Shown here: one piece after another, positions 36,506-49,114 of the stretch
Layout of the letters: each line of letters starts with the position of its first letter
Position numbering within the stretch: position 1 is the stretch's first letter
Assembly (NCBI RefSeq): GCF_000226095.1
Contig: NC_016474.1
Span: 124,001-188,000 of the forward strand
Length of the DNA stretch: 64,000 nucleotides
Direction of reading: 5' to 3'
DNA from: Thermothelomyces thermophilus ATCC 42464
Lineage: Eukaryota; Ascomycota; Sordariomycetes; Sordariales; Chaetomiaceae
Program-made: the position numbers and the translations under genes
Notes under the pieces: generated by a model
What the model saw: only the letters and a program-made list of their open reading frames with translations
Database searches by the model: none
What the model was told of the DNA's origin: nothing

Positions 36506-39009
36506 GGTCTGGGTGTTCGCATCGGGGGCCTGCGCCTTGCCTGACCCTCTCATGCGGTCCCGTATCGGGAGCAGTCCAGGAGAGCGATGTGACGATGGCG
36601 GGGGAAGAACAAGAGTTGCGTCGCTGCTATCCGTCTCGGTCGACGCTTCAGGGTGGGATGGCGACTTCGACTCTGGTTGTTTGTGAAAATAGGAATGAAA
36701 GAAACGGCGCAGCCCGGGCATGGTTGGGGAAGGGTACCGCAACCAGTGCAATCATTTGAGAAAACGGGGAAAGAACAATGCTATTAAGGACGAGATAAAT
36801 GGGATGGGCGTGAACGACGGGTTTGGCGGGAAGGTGCGGCTAAACAGAACACTTGACATAGTCTGACTCCGCTAAGATCTGAAGCTCTTCAGAGGTGACA
36901 GTGGCAATCGAAAGAGATGTTGGAACACACAGGGGTCGAAGTAGGAAGAGTTCTCGTCAGGAAAGAAAAGAAAAAAAAGGAGGACCAAGAGAGGTGATGC
37001 TCGGCTACGGTTACGTGCTGCCTTTCTGCGTACTTGATGAGACATGGTGTCGCAATGCCGATCTCATCTTCCAGAACGCTTTCGACAACGGCCGGTCATG
37101 GGAACGGCGCAGCGGCGCCGGGCATCTCGTCTCGACGCCGCGGTAGGTGCCCACTTCCATGGAACGTGGGGCCAAGGAATTAACAACAGGGGAAAAAAAA
37201 AGAAAGAAAAGACAAAACAGATGCAAAGAAAGGAAGAAAGGGAAAAGGACGCGAGATACATAAGTCGCAACGATGCAAGGACAGGAAATTTACCGACTTA
37301 CTGGTTCAGCGCGGCATCCAGATTGTAATTATGGTTCCTCAGGTACTGTCGCATTCCAGGTCAACAGTCAGCGCATGTCACGCTGAGTAGTGCACGGCAA
37401 GGGAAGGATGGGATGGAGAGGCCCATCGGTATCGGGCCGAAAGAGCCACCCCGTCGGCCATGCGAGGCGATGCGATGTGAAAAAAAGCGGGCGGAGCGCC
37501 CTGCGGCAGTGGTGCTCGGAGGTTGCGCGCCCGCGCCCGCGCCCGCGCCCGCTCGCAGGCGCGAGAGCGGGCGGAAGAACGGGACGGAAAGCAAAGGGGG
37601 GCAAAAAAAAAACAAGGGGAAACAAAATGAAAGAAGAAACCTGAACCCACCGCCTGCGCGCTCTCTCTCGTCGTTCTCGTGACGGCCGCGAACTGCTCGA
37701 CAGCCAGGGCCCGCCTCGTCGGAGTCGCGGGCATCTTTGGGGGCGCGGCCTGAACGAAAACCAGCAGCGACAGGCAGGACCGAGCAGTTTTGCGAGGAGT
37801 GGTGCGCCGAGGTTTTGGGGTGTTCTGTCTGTGGTGACTCGGTCGCAGTTGCACGTGGTGGCTTGGTCGCAAAGAAATCGCAGCGTTTTGGGAATCGTGA
37901 ACGGGCTAAGCTGGCTCTTTCTGGGCTGCAAGGTTGTGTGCCCCGTGTTGTAGTCGAACTTCTCGGTCCTGCCAAGACAGCCGGGCTCAGGACAGTTGGG
38001 CGGCCGAATCGGGTTGCAGGGCACGCGGGATGCTCCCGTAACTACCTTACTTCCGTAGAGGGGTACTACTAGTACGTGTAGTGTAGGACGGGTTCCGCGC
38101 GCGGGCAGTCTGCGACTATCAAGCGGGGCAAGAGAGTCAGCACAACGGACGGCGGGTTAAATAGTTGAGTGACTCGAGCTAAAGAGCGGTTGGCGAGACG
38201 AGAGTCCTCCCTCAACAAGCGGAGCAGCAGTGATCGGTCGGTCGCTTGGTCTCCAAAGTTGAACGATCCTGCAACGAGGGAAAGTTTAGACGGCTGGAGT
38301 CCGAGGGGCGACGAGGCTGAAAAACGTCATTTGGGGGAACGGGGTGGGGTGGTTGCAGCAGCCATTTGGCACGGCGCCCCGTCGCCCTGAGCTGTGGGCC
38401 GCAAGTGGCTATCAACAAGGTGCACAGCAGGTTGAAGGCTTGGCATCGCGGGGCGCCGAACAGGGCAAGCAGGTGAACACTTGGTACTAGGTATGTTATG
38501 TAGTATACACAGTAGAATACCTTAAGATTAAGAAAAAATATGTATTTCAGGCACCTAAACTAAGTATGTACGAAACATCTTTCCTTTATCACACTTACAA
38601 ATACGGGATCGAGTAGCGCACAACGGAGATCAAGCATCCTCAGTCAACTAGTCAACTCTCCTGACCAAAAGGGGAGAAGGGGGGGGGGGGGGTTAAGGGG
38701 GTATCGCAATCTCAGATCCTGCTACGGAGTACCCAGGTAGTTACATATATAGCCTGCCGCCCATTCCACCACTCATGCAGTGCTGCCTAAACAGAAGAAA
38801 AAGAAACTCCGCCGGCGATGATGATGGTATGAACTGTAAAACAGGGACTCAAAAAAAAAAAAGAAAGAAAGAAGCAGACATTAACTGCTCTCCCGACGAT
38901 TATATACCGGGGCCGTACCCATCTCGCCTCGTGGTCCCTAACGTTGTCCCAACTCTCTCTTCAGGCGGTCCGTCATCCTACCGATCGCGGCGTACCTGGT
39001 AGGGCTTAA
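36506..39009. other. Long region upstream of DCN1 and downstream of MVP1, no gene supported
   Basis: About 2.5 kb, GC-rich to about 38450, then AT-richer. It contains a GCGCCC-type tandem repeat near 37528-37552 and a G run at 38679-38692. Open frames on both strands at 37361-38072 overlap one another, are low in complexity and resemble nothing known. A spliced 5' UTR or a non-coding transcript cannot be excluded. Confidence 0.5.
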
Positions 39010-41714
39010 TTAGTCGCCAAGCGGCATCCCCTCGAGGCCGTCGAGCAGGCGGCGCCAATTGTCGGCCAGCATCTCGGAGTACTTGATCCGCTCCTGTGCC
39101 CAGTCCTGGTTCCAGCGCGAGACATTGTACTGCGTATGCTGGAAGTAGATCAGCTCGTCCCGGAGGCACTCCTTGACAAACACGGAGCGGTTGTGCTGGT
39201 TGACGATCGACTCCTTGTCCTGTCCGGCGTGGGTTAGGCATGCTCTGCAAGCAGCCAAGACGGGGAGAGAGAGTTAGGGGCAGGGCCGTAGCTCACCTTG
39301 ATGATCGCCTCCACGACCTTCTCGATCTCGCCTGGCTTGACCAGCCCTTCGGGCTTGGCCCGCAGCGACGCCAGCTTGCTCTCGTTGGCGGCGATGCGCT
39401 TCTCGAGATAGGGGATGTTGTCCTTGTCGAGCCGCTCTCTGCGGTCGAAGAGGTCCCGCAAGCTGACGAGGGCGTCCCGCTGACGCTTGAGGTCCTCCAG
39501 GACGCCCGACTCCCAAGCCCGCGACTCGTCCTCCATGAGGCTCTGCGCCGTGCGAAGGTGCCGGCTCATGGCCTGCAGGCCGTCGTTGAGCAGCGGCACG
39601 TCGTTGGTGTCGGTCGCGTACGTGTCGGCGCTCGCTTCCGTGAGGGACAAGAGCGAGAGGGCGAGCCGCGCGTGGTCGGCCGCCACGCCCTCGGTGCGCT
39701 TGACCAGGCGGTCCATGAGGTTGCAGATCGTGATGTACAGCTCGGCGCTCCGCTTGACACCAGCGCGGGTGCGGGCAAAGAGATCTTCGAGAGAGGGCGG
39801 TAGGGAATCTTCGAGCCCCGGGGGCAGAGGGCGGCCGGTGAACTCGTCTTGGACGGAGATGGTCGCTTGCTTTCGCCATACGGAGAGTTCCTGGTGCGTA
39901 GACAGTCAGCAAGACCACCATTTGGCCGTATGAACAAACCGGGAGGGCCACCCACGGTAGGCACGGTCAGGAACATGATGACGAGCTGCTCCTGGCTCAA
40001 GACGGGGTGCCGAACGAGTGCGTTCAGGAACCTAGCCAAACCACGGCGCCGCTTCTCTATGAAGGCGCCATCGTTGGACAGATGGTTGCCGTTGACTGGG
40101 GAAGGGGAAAGGGTTAGCGACAACACGGCCAAGTTCCGGGGGGGAGTGGGCGAGGGAGATGGCAATGTTGGTCAAGAACCTACCGGCGACTCGTTTTGGC
40201 GGCAAGAGGGGTAGGACTCTGAATGGATACCGCTTGTGCAAGCAGTCGAGCAGCCACACAAAGTCGCTGTACCGCCGAATCACCTTGCTTCCCCTCCTCG
40301 TGCTCGTTACTTCATAGTTATGGTGTTGGAACAGGAACATGCCCTCCTTCTCTGGCATCAGGGTCACGATGATATGCTCCTGCACGGGGGCTCCATTCCG
40401 CCCGCCGCCAATGGTCCTGTTGGCAGCAGCGGGCGCCGGGGGTAGAACACCGGCCGTCTCTTGAGAAGCCCCGCCGGCGGTTGGGATGCCGCCGAACGGC
40501 GCAGCCGGATTCTGCAATTGCTCGTTGAACCCGCCACCGGTGGCTGGCGCGTTCCTACCATCCATGGCTCCCCATGCACCGGGCGCCTCGACGACGGAGC
40601 CCGCGCCCGACGGCGGGACGTTGGTGGTAAAGGTCGACGTGGTCCGGCGCGGCAGAGTCGCTTGTGGGCCGGTTGGGAAGGCATTCCCATTCGGAGGACC
40701 CGCCGACGAGGAGCGGTCGTGGCCATTCAGTCGCGGCGCCTCGGGGCCGTGATCGTGATTCCTATGCAGATCGGGTGTGTTCCACGGGTCCTCGGGGTAC
40801 TCCATCGACGGCTTCCTGACGCTCCGGTGTCGTGCCGGGGAGACGGGGTCGGGGGCTCTCGGCGGCGTCGCGGGTCGTTGCGGTGGCTTGGCCGCGAGCT
40901 CCTCTGCGTGCGCAAGGGCTGATGTACTGTCGACGATACCGTGGAGCTTGAGCCGGGGGAGATCTGGGGAAATGGCGGCGCAAGCTGGTTAGCTCCGATA
41001 ACAATAAAGAGATGGATAGGCTTAGGGCCCACTCGCCGCGGGCGCTGCACAGCCGAGCCCGCGTTATTTCGTAGTCCGCAAAACGGGATCCGGCGAGGAA
41101 AGCCGACGCGTGCTCGAAGTAGGATAAGAGGGCACCGACTGCGAGCGAGAGTCGCGGATGAAGGAAGCACCGGGTTTGGGGGAGCGGGGAAGAGAGTAGA
41201 ACGTTTACTCACCCCGGCGTCGCTCGTCTACCGTATCGAGACTAACCGGTTCGCCTTCCTGTGCGAGGCCAATCAGGGCCAGCAGCACATTAAATTGGTT
41301 CCTATCCAGAGACACGTCCTCGGCGCTGCCGCCGGGCGCAACAATGCTCATGATCCGCGCCTGGTCGTCGGCGCCGAGCTTCGCGGCGGCCAGTGTTTTC
41401 GCGACTCCGCCGGCACTGATGCGGCCTGCACTGCCATCTTCCGCGACCATCTTTTCGAAAACGTCAATGTAGCTGTCGGGTACCGTGGAATTGGCGAGGA
41501 GGTTGCGGAGCACGTCGGCGCGCGTCTGTTGCCTGCGGGGCGTGGGCATGTCCCAGGGCGAGTCGGAGCCGGCATCGTCGTCCGCGAAGAGCGCCGTGGT
41601 GGTCGACCGAGTCATTGGCGGTTCGTCTTCGAACAGAGACGGCCTGCCGTTGCCGAAGTTGCTCGATCGCATGTCGGGCGACCCCTCCGGTGAGGGGGTG
41701 CCGAAGAGAGACAT
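39010..41714 (-). CDS. MVP1: Sorting nexin Mvp1 (PX-BAR, SNX8-like)
   Basis: Endosomal sorting nexin that binds PI3P and helps retrieve vacuolar/Golgi cargo. Five exons on the minus strand: 41714-41213, 40963-40184, 40095-39956, 39890-39297 and 39219-39010, giving 741 residues. All four introns (249, 88, 65 and 77 bp) have GT-AG ends and keep the frame. The last uses GGACAG at 39220, with the branch CCTAAC close by. Residues 1-167 hold an EH-like helical region (VPDSYIDVFEKMV...GRISAGGVAKTLA). A Pro/Gly-rich linker follows, then the PX domain (about 364-477) with the phosphoinositide motif RRYSDF and PLLPPKR. The rest is a helical BAR region (about 490-735) with SLEDLFARTRAGVKRS and YFQHTQYNVSRWNQDW. 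Length agrees with fungal Mvp1. Confidence 0.94.
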
Positions 41715-42230
41715 GCCGACTTGTTCTGTCGGGGGGACGGGGAGGGGAGAGTGGTGAAACGGAATGGGTGTCGCGACGTCTCGCCGCGCGGGACGCAGAG
41801 CGGGACTCGGAGCGCGCGGGGATCGCTACGGTGGTTATCGCAGGGTTTGAAAATCGTTCGGCGAGGCGAGAGTCGTAATGCAGTCAAAACGCACAGCACA
41901 GAAAACAACGATGTGGGGTAAGAAATTGTCCAGGCCGCCTCGGCCTCTCGAAACATCGGAACAGCAAGCTCGACGCTTTGGCGGCGCGGACGTCGTCAGC
42001 ACAGGGGAGGAGTGGATGGGCTTGGGAGGTGCTACAGCTCCAGGCGCCTGCCCTGCTAGACAGGGGCCCCCAACGTACAACGTACCCGGTGGTTAGTGCT
42101 GACTAATTAGTTCAGAACTACCACCTGTCTCCCGACAGGTGGGGCCAAACCCCCCGGACGCCCAGATACAGCCGGACAGGAAGATATAACCACTGCTACA
42201 AGCCCAATTTAAACCACTTTCCAATATACG
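41715..42230. other. MVP1 promoter/5' UTR and edge of the gene island
   Basis: GC-rich upstream region of MVP1 to about 42100, then a transition to AT-rich, RIP-like sequence. A short palindrome, CACCTGTCTCCCGACAGGTG, lies near 42122-42141. No gene seen. Confidence 0.55.
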
Positions 42231-42860
42231 ATGCCTCTAACCGACCAAATCTAGGAACTAGCTAGTATATAGGCCGCCAAATGGCTCCCTGCTGCTTAAA
42301 CTCGCTACCAAACTAACCGCTTACCCTATAGAAAAGAACCTAGTATATAGCATACGGCTTAACTACTCAAGACTAGAAAGACCCAGGTTAGCCAGCACTT
42401 AAAGTCTTTAAAGAATACTAGGCTTCTAGCCACCAGTAGTGATACAGCTACATTCTAACAGCTAGATATGGTAATCTTAAAGCTTTCGATAGTGTCCTTA
42501 AGTTTATTAAAGAATATCTCTAGTTCTTTTACCTACTACTTGGCCAAGTCGGTTTGCTTTAACTAGTTTAAAGAATATCAGCTAAAACCATAGATGATCC
42601 AATTTCTAACACGGCCACTAGTGTTTACTAACAGGAGGGTAAGGAGGATCACGACGTGCCTATAAATAGTTAGTAGCATCTTGGAGAAGATCTTTAGTAG
42701 TAAGAGAACTAGATTTGATGAGTTAGTACGTGTATCCTTCGAGGGCGGGATCTTCGTCGTTTCGAAGCGACCAAGGTCTTCTAACTATATTACTACTGGT
42801 GGCTGGAAGCCTAGTATCTTTTAAAGACTTTAAGTGCTAGCTAACCTCGGTCTTTCTAAT
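42231..42860. pseudogene. Inverted pair of transposase-like fragments, RIP-mutated
   Basis: Left arm 42372-42450 and right arm 42782-42859 are inverted repeats (about 78 bp, near-identical apart from C/T and G/A changes). The plus frame from ATG 42231 reads MPLTDQIQELASIQAAKWLP with TAG for Gln. The minus frame from about 42858 reads the same repeated peptide (VSQHLKSLK.TRLPATSS) and continues into a charged stretch ending PPVSKHWWP, resembling the HTH/CENPB-type N-terminus of pogo/Fot1 transposases. That family is a tentative call. The arms may be an inverted duplication within coding sequence rather than true terminal inverted repeats. Confidence 0.4.
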
Positions 42861-43259
42861 TAGGAAGTTTAAAAAGCGACATGCCTATAAGTCTATAGTA
42901 GTAACACTAGGGATAAAATATAATAACTATTACTAAGAGGCTAAAAGAGAAGGCACTACTATAACTAAGAGCGTTAAGAGCAATAGGGATAGGAGGTATA
43001 ATATAGAGGGAAAGGGAGATAAAGCCAAGTTATATAACTAGTTATTTGACTAGTTATAACTAGGTAGAATTGAATTTTATTACGTTTTTAAGCTTTACAG
43101 GGCCTAGTTTACAATTAAACTATTTACAGCTATTTAAGGCTATTATTACAAGGCTAATTAAACTTAATAGCACCTTATAGTAGACTAGGCCTACTAAGGC
43201 TCTAGCCCTACTAAGAATTATAGCCACTTACATCTTCCTATAGGCTGGCTCTAGACACC
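42861..43259. other. AT-rich RIP-affected flank of element Y
   Basis: Highly mutated sequence without recognisable coding content, perhaps the rest of the degraded transposon. It ends directly at the LTR of Y. Confidence 0.45.
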
Positions 43260-43658
43260 TGTGACGAACCCAACTCAGACTTCTTCTAAAAGGGTTCAGA
43301 CGAAGGTAGATTGAGCGGAGCCAGCAAGCAGGTCGTCTAAGGGATTCGGTAAAGCCAAAGGGTTCACAACAACACTTCAGTTATCTCCTCACAATGTTAA
43401 GGTACTGTGAGTTGTGATTGCTATCACTAGTGAACTCCTAGAGTTCGCTAGAACGAGTGACTATATACAATTTCCTTGTCCTTCCCCCTTAAGTCTTAAT
43501 CGTACGATCGCTACTACGATCCTATAATCGTTACCCAAGTGCTCGTCTTGATTGAAGTACGATCACTACGATCACTTCCTGATTAGTCCTTAGGTCTTGT
43601 AGTTCCTAATTGGTTCTATACGCCTTGCCGGGTTGCCTTATATAGCCAAATCGTGACA
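43260..43658 (-). repeat. 3' LTR of Y, with internal deletion
   Basis: A 399-bp LTR (TGTGACGAACCC to CGTGACA). It is 23 bp shorter than the 422-bp LTRs of Z, owing to a deletion near 43395-43410 in the R-U5 part; the ends are well preserved. Confidence 0.9.
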
Positions 43659-43790
43659 CGATGCCCTTCCTTTAGGTCTTTCGTCCTCGAAAGACTCTGG
43701 TCCGTTTCAAATAGCGCTAACATCCCCTGTCTATACGTAATTACGTTTCCCAGTTTCTTCCCTCCTTTGCCTTCCTACGATATTATCGAG

Positions 43791-44429
43791 ATAGCTAATT
43801 ATATAAGAAAGAAGTCGAAATCTAAACCTGCTATATCGACTCTTTGTACTAATTACCTTCTTATGGCGATTCTTTCTTTAGATAGCCTTTTAATAATGCG
43901 TCCTTGCTTGCTATATAAGTCTAAAGGCCTCAGTTTATATAAGGTCTCGAAAGCCGATTCTTCTCGATATATAGAGTATATCTATAATAAATGCTTAAAT
44001 TGTAACGTTCTTGGTGTCTCCCCTACTTAGCTTCGGTCTATCGCGGCTTAGTATTAGAAATTTAAGGATAAACTTATAGCTACTAAGGAGCAAGTCCTTC
44101 GTCTTCGGAAATAAAAACGCATATGGTTTAAGAAGATAATAAGGGCTATTACTTAGGGTATTGACAGTATGGAGGAGTTAGAGCAAGTAGAGCGTAAGGA
44201 GGCTACGGCGGCGGTGGTAGTAGAGGCTTCTAGGGTTACTATGTCCTCCTCGACCCTATCTTGCCTGTCTGCCGATTTCGGACAGCTTTAGGATACCGTA
44301 TATCCTAAAGTTCCTTTAGATCTGTCCTTACTAGCTAATTTCGGGTTAGTCTCTGGTTTATTGCTTTCGGTCGATTAGGGTTCCTCTAGTAGAACTGCTA
44401 AAGTTTCTTAAGGTAATTTAGGTTCTTAA
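43791..44429 (+). pseudogene. Y antisense ORF (family-2 Cys-rich protein)
   Basis: A 639-nt frame on the strand opposite gag-pol, with start ATA for ATG (ATAGCTAATTATATAAG) and stop TAA 44427-44429. The product has C19, C40, Y43, Y51, Y60, Y63, C68 and C71, where the Tyr codons TAT/TAC probably were Cys. The spacing resembles CxxC-C-CxxC-C. A Lys-rich helix and an acidic Ser-rich tail follow. It overlaps the end of pol by 191 nt. The same frame and length occur in Z. Confidence 0.72.
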
Positions 44430-46202
44430 TAGGTTCCTATAAGTTATCTTCTAGTCTAAAATCAAGCTATTTAACTAGATATTATAGTTCTCTATTAACG
44501 ATATATAAATCTAGAATTTCTTCGACGTCCTATTCTTCCTCTTTATCCTCTACTTCGATATTTATAGTAATCTTGGCGTCCTTTAGCGCTAGTTCTAAGA
44601 GTAAAATATAAAAAACGTCTATCTGTAGTTATATAGATAATAGTAACAATAGTCGATAGTTAGATATCAAGATTTGCTCTTTGATAACGAATAGTCCTAA
44701 TTTTTTAAAGTCTAGCTTCTTGCTTAGTCATTTGGTTTGTAGGTATCGTGAGATTAGGTAAACTTTGTCTCCCCTCTCTAGGTAAGGTCCCTTAAGCCTG
44801 TATTTGTCATAGTAGTTCTTTATCCTTGTTTTGACAAACTTGAGTTCCTTCTTAAGCTTTTTATATAATATGTATATTTGTTTTGCTTTGACTACTACTC
44901 TTGGCACTATGATCTCTAGTCCTTGTCTAAGGTCTACTTTATATCTATAGTTTGCAAAGAATAGTATAACCTTAGTCATTTCTATTAGCATTATATTATA
45001 AGCGAGTTATACTATTAGCAATAGTATGACCTAGTTATCTTGCTAGTAGTTAATATAAGAATGGAGGTACTATTTAACGATTTAGTTTAGTCGCTCTGTT
45101 TGTCTGTCGGTCTATAGGTAATATGCCGTTAATAGCTTACTATTAATGCCTAATCGTTACATTAATGCTTGCCAGAACTTTGATACGAATTTGGTGTCTC
45201 TGTCGGTGATCTATTCTTACGGCCAAGCATATACTAATGCAACTTACCAATAGATCACATCTACTAGCTATTTAGCTATCTAGGATTCCTTATAGGGAAA
45301 GAAGTATACCCATTTAGTTAGGCAATCTACTATAGTAAGGATACTGTTATAGATCACTCCTGTAGCTATGTCTTTGGATTCTAGCAGCTTCGTGATAAAG
45401 TCTATCGTAACCGAACTCTATAGTTTGTCAGGTATTAGCAGTGGCTAAAGTAACCTATACAGCTTATATCGTGCCGTTTTGCTTTGATTATAGATATTAT
45501 AGCTCTATATGACTTCCTTAACTCGTATCATTAACTATAGAAAGTTATAGTGTTTCTTAACTTATATAACAGTCTTTATAACTCCTTTATATCCTCCAAG
45601 TTTCGACTTATAGAGTTTTCAAATCATTTGCAGCTATTAATCTTTGTTATAGATATACGCTTTGCCTTGGTACCAGAGTTTCCCATCTTTTTCTTTTACT
45701 CCGTTAGGTACCACTAGTCTAGGTGCTACTTGATACTATGTCTCGTTGATCCTTTCTTCTCGAAGGATTATATAACATTCTAGGAATGAGTTGAGTAGAT
45801 CATCTTCTATAGGTGTCTGTATTTCGTGATATAGCGTTCCGTCTGTCTGTTCCTTAAATAACGGTGGTGTTGTTTCTGTCTGTTCTTCTGTATGACCTGT
45901 TCGTCGGCTTAAGATATCCGCTCGTACGTTTTCTTTACCCTTCTTATAGTAGATCTCGAAGTTAAATTCTACGAGGAATTCTGCCTATTATATTTGTCGT
46001 CTGTTAAGCTCCTTTGTCGTTATAAAGTATTGTAGGTTCTTATAATCTGTATATACTTATACTAGTTTAATTGTACTGCTAAGGTATAGTCGCCATTTCT
46101 TAAAAGCTTCGACAATCATAAGTAGTTCCTTGTTATAGATCGGATAATTGAGATATGGTCTATCGAGCTTCTTTAAAAAGAAGGCTATAGGATATAGCTT
46201 CC

Positions 46203-46624
46203 TATCACGATTTGGCTGCATAAGGCAACCTGGCAAGGCGTATAGGACCAATTAGGAATTACAAGACCTAAGGACTAATCAGGAAGTAATCACAGTGATC
46301 GCACTTCGATTAAGATAAGCACTTAGGTAACGATCGTAGGACTATAGTAACGATCATATAATCAAGACTTAAGGAGGAAGGACAGGGAATTATATATAGT
46401 CACTCGTTCCACCGGACTCTAGCAAACTCTAGGAGTTCACCAATAGTAACAATTACAATCATAGTACTTATACCAAGCATTGCTAATTACTATAAGAAAT
46501 AACTCTAAGTGTTATTATAAACCCTTTAGCTTTACCAAATCCCTTAGACGACCTGCCTACCTGTCCTACTTAATCTACCTTTGTCTAAACCCTTTTAGAA
46601 GAAGTCTAAGCTAGGTTCATTACA
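46203..46624 (+). repeat. 5' LTR of Z
   Basis: A 422-bp LTR from TATCACGATTTGG (TGTCACG) to TTCATTACA. The probable transcription start AATAGTAACAA lies at 46442-46452. Confidence 0.93.
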
Positions 46625-46640
46625 CGTTATTACTACTCCC
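46625..46640 (+). other. Primer-binding region of Z
   Basis: The reverse complement of these bases contains AGTAGTAATAA, which is found exactly in the 3' LTR of Z (near 53206-53216) and with two RIP-type changes in its 5' LTR. This fits self-priming by the transcript's 5' end. Confidence 0.55.
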
Positions 46641-46651
46641 TTTGTTCTATT

Positions 46652-49114
46652 ATAGTTTAGAACAGAGGTGACTTCGACCTCGACACCGACATAGCTACCG
46701 ACGTCACAGCCAAATAACTGCTCGCCTAGCTTGGTTAACTCTAGCAGCGGATCTAGGAGTTAGACTAGAGAGATAAGGCTGCTTAAGCTCGAATCAAGGA
46801 ACTCGAGAATAGCGAAAAGTACTTGTAGAAATTGATTAACGAGGCCTATACCAAAATCGAGACGCTCGAAACCGTCAAAGTAAGCTATATTAAGATCAAA
46901 CTACCTAGCAAATACAAAGGAACTAAGGAGGATCTTATAGGATTCCTAACTAACCTCTGATCTTACTTTTGGCTTAATAATGACAAGTTTCTAGACGAAA
47001 AAGCCAAAGTCCTTTATATAGCTACGAGACTAGAGGGCAAGGTACTTAGATAGTTTAAGCCTATATAGAACGACTATCTTACCGAGGAAGACGAAGACGA
47101 CTAAGACGTGTTTATATAGGTAGTCTTCTAATCTTACGACCGCTTCGAAGAAGAGCTTCGGAAGGTTTTTAGTAACAAAGACGAGAAAATTCATACGCAA
47201 GAAAGACTTGCTAATCTCCGATAGACCAAGTCAGTAGCCTCCTACGCTATATAGTTTAGATAGGACATATTTAAGTCTTAACTTAACAACGAGGCATTAA
47301 TACAATTATTCTATAACGGCCTAAAGGAAAAGGTCAAAGATAAGCTATATAAGTATAATCGGCCTAAGACTTTAGATAAATATATCGTATAGGCCATTAG
47401 AATTGATAATCGGCTCTATATATGAGAGTAGTAAAAATAAGGTCAAACGAATAGAACTATAGTCAAGGCTAACGATAAGAAAAAGCGAACGTACGTCAGT
47501 ACTTCATATAGGACGTACCCTAGAGCTATAGATATAGACGTAACGTAGAAGCAAGACTAGAAGAAGATAACCAAAGACAAGTCTAATGTTACCTACTATA
47601 ACTATAGAAAGAAAGGGCACTATAAGCAAGAATGCCAAAGCCCGAAGAAAGAGTAGAAGCTAGTCCCTAGAAAAGAAATCGCGGATATTAACGAAACTAC
47701 TAAGAACGTTACCAAAGTAGTAGCCATAAGCTATAAAGACAAGGATAGCAACACGGATAGTTTCGGATATGACGGCAATAAAGAAGACAGACAAGTACTA
47801 TACTCCGAACTAATTACTATAAACCTAGAGATAGGTCTTGCTAAATAGGATATGGTAGGAGAGTACGTACTACCAATTTCGACTCTCCTAGCCTTGAGAC
47901 AGTAGGGTTTTACGATTATATAGAGGCAGGATAGATTGTAGACGACCAATACCTAAGGAACCGAAAGACCTAGACCTAATGTTCTATTCCTCTAGGAACG
48001 AATCGAAGGGTACCGTAACGAAGTTTTCCGGCTTAATATAGAATTACGCGAACGGGATAAATGTTTGACTTAACTTGCCTAGTAAAGCGATAAGATGAGG
48101 GACGAGACGAGGGAACTCTAACATATCGTAGAAACTATCAAAGGAGAACAGCTTATAGTATATAATAGACCCGATAGCTATGCCAAGTGCTTTGACGATT
48201 AGCAACTTAGTAACGACATATAGAACCTAGAATATTAGTTTATATATATAAACCGTAGAAAAGACGAGCGTATATAGGAAAGCTACTAGAAGAAACACTC
48301 CTACCTTAGCATTAGAGTACCTACAGTCTACATATAGTAGGAAGGATTTGAGAGAGAATTCTAATACCTTCTAGGCAACGCCACGCGATTACACCCTTGA
48401 CACGAGGCACATACGCAAGTGCCCTAGTTCCAATGTATGGCACACAAATGCCGATACCACTTCTACAACAAATTCGAGAACAACCACTGGCCGACCTGAC
48501 AAGGAAATGAGGACGGAAGCTTACGCCTAGTGGAGTAGGTCTACAATATAGGAAACAGAGCAGCCGAATTGCTCTAGAAGATTAAAGACTAGAGTCTAGA
48601 AGGCATTACGATAGTTCTAAAACAGGCCTAGCCTAGGCACTATGGAATAGGACGAGATATATAGGACTTATGCTAGAATAACGATTACCTCTACTACGTG
48701 GACGAAAAAAAGTTACGAATTTAGGAGCTTCAGATAAAGCTATAGCACGTATAATAGAAAGCAAAACGGACCCAATAGTAGGAAGCTATAAGCACCTAAT
48801 AGCTTATAGAAATAAGTATAATAGATAAAGCCGCTATTAGCCAAATGACTAAAGAGGTTAGTACTAACCTAGGAAACGGGTTAGGGCCCTTCGAGGAGCC
48901 TAGAAACCATTAACGACTATATAGTAACAAGTAATAACGTAGTATAGGAGGAACTACTGTAAGAGACTACTATATCGAGACCTCCCGGCAGAAATATAGG
49001 AAATCGCTACAATCTTTAGACGACGGCGGCAAGACAAGCAACTATAGATAATAGCATAATGGAAACAGCACGAAATGCTTGTACTAGTAGACAGTAGAGT
49101 AAAGATAAACCTGA
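46652..49114 (+). pseudogene. Z gag, long form, RIP-inactivated
   Basis: 2463 nt, the same length as in E2 and X. Start ATA for ATG, stop TGA 49112-49114. The capsid-like blocks, the CCHC knuckle (YNYRKKGHYKQEC, Cys to Tyr) and the second Cys/His cluster (QCMAHKCRYHF) are all readable. Confidence 0.83.

Noticed and set aside
37528-37552. Short GCGCCC tandem repeat as a possible CRISPR-like or regulatory array
   Set aside because: Only a few hexamer units without spacers; a simple microsatellite.
37361-38072. Long open frames on both strands upstream of DCN1
   Set aside because: Arg/Pro/Ala-rich translations of GC-rich DNA with a GCGCCC repeat; no conserved motif or splice pattern.
39240-40922. 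Plus-strand open frames of up to 187 residues
   Set aside because: They are antisense to the well-supported MVP1 exons.
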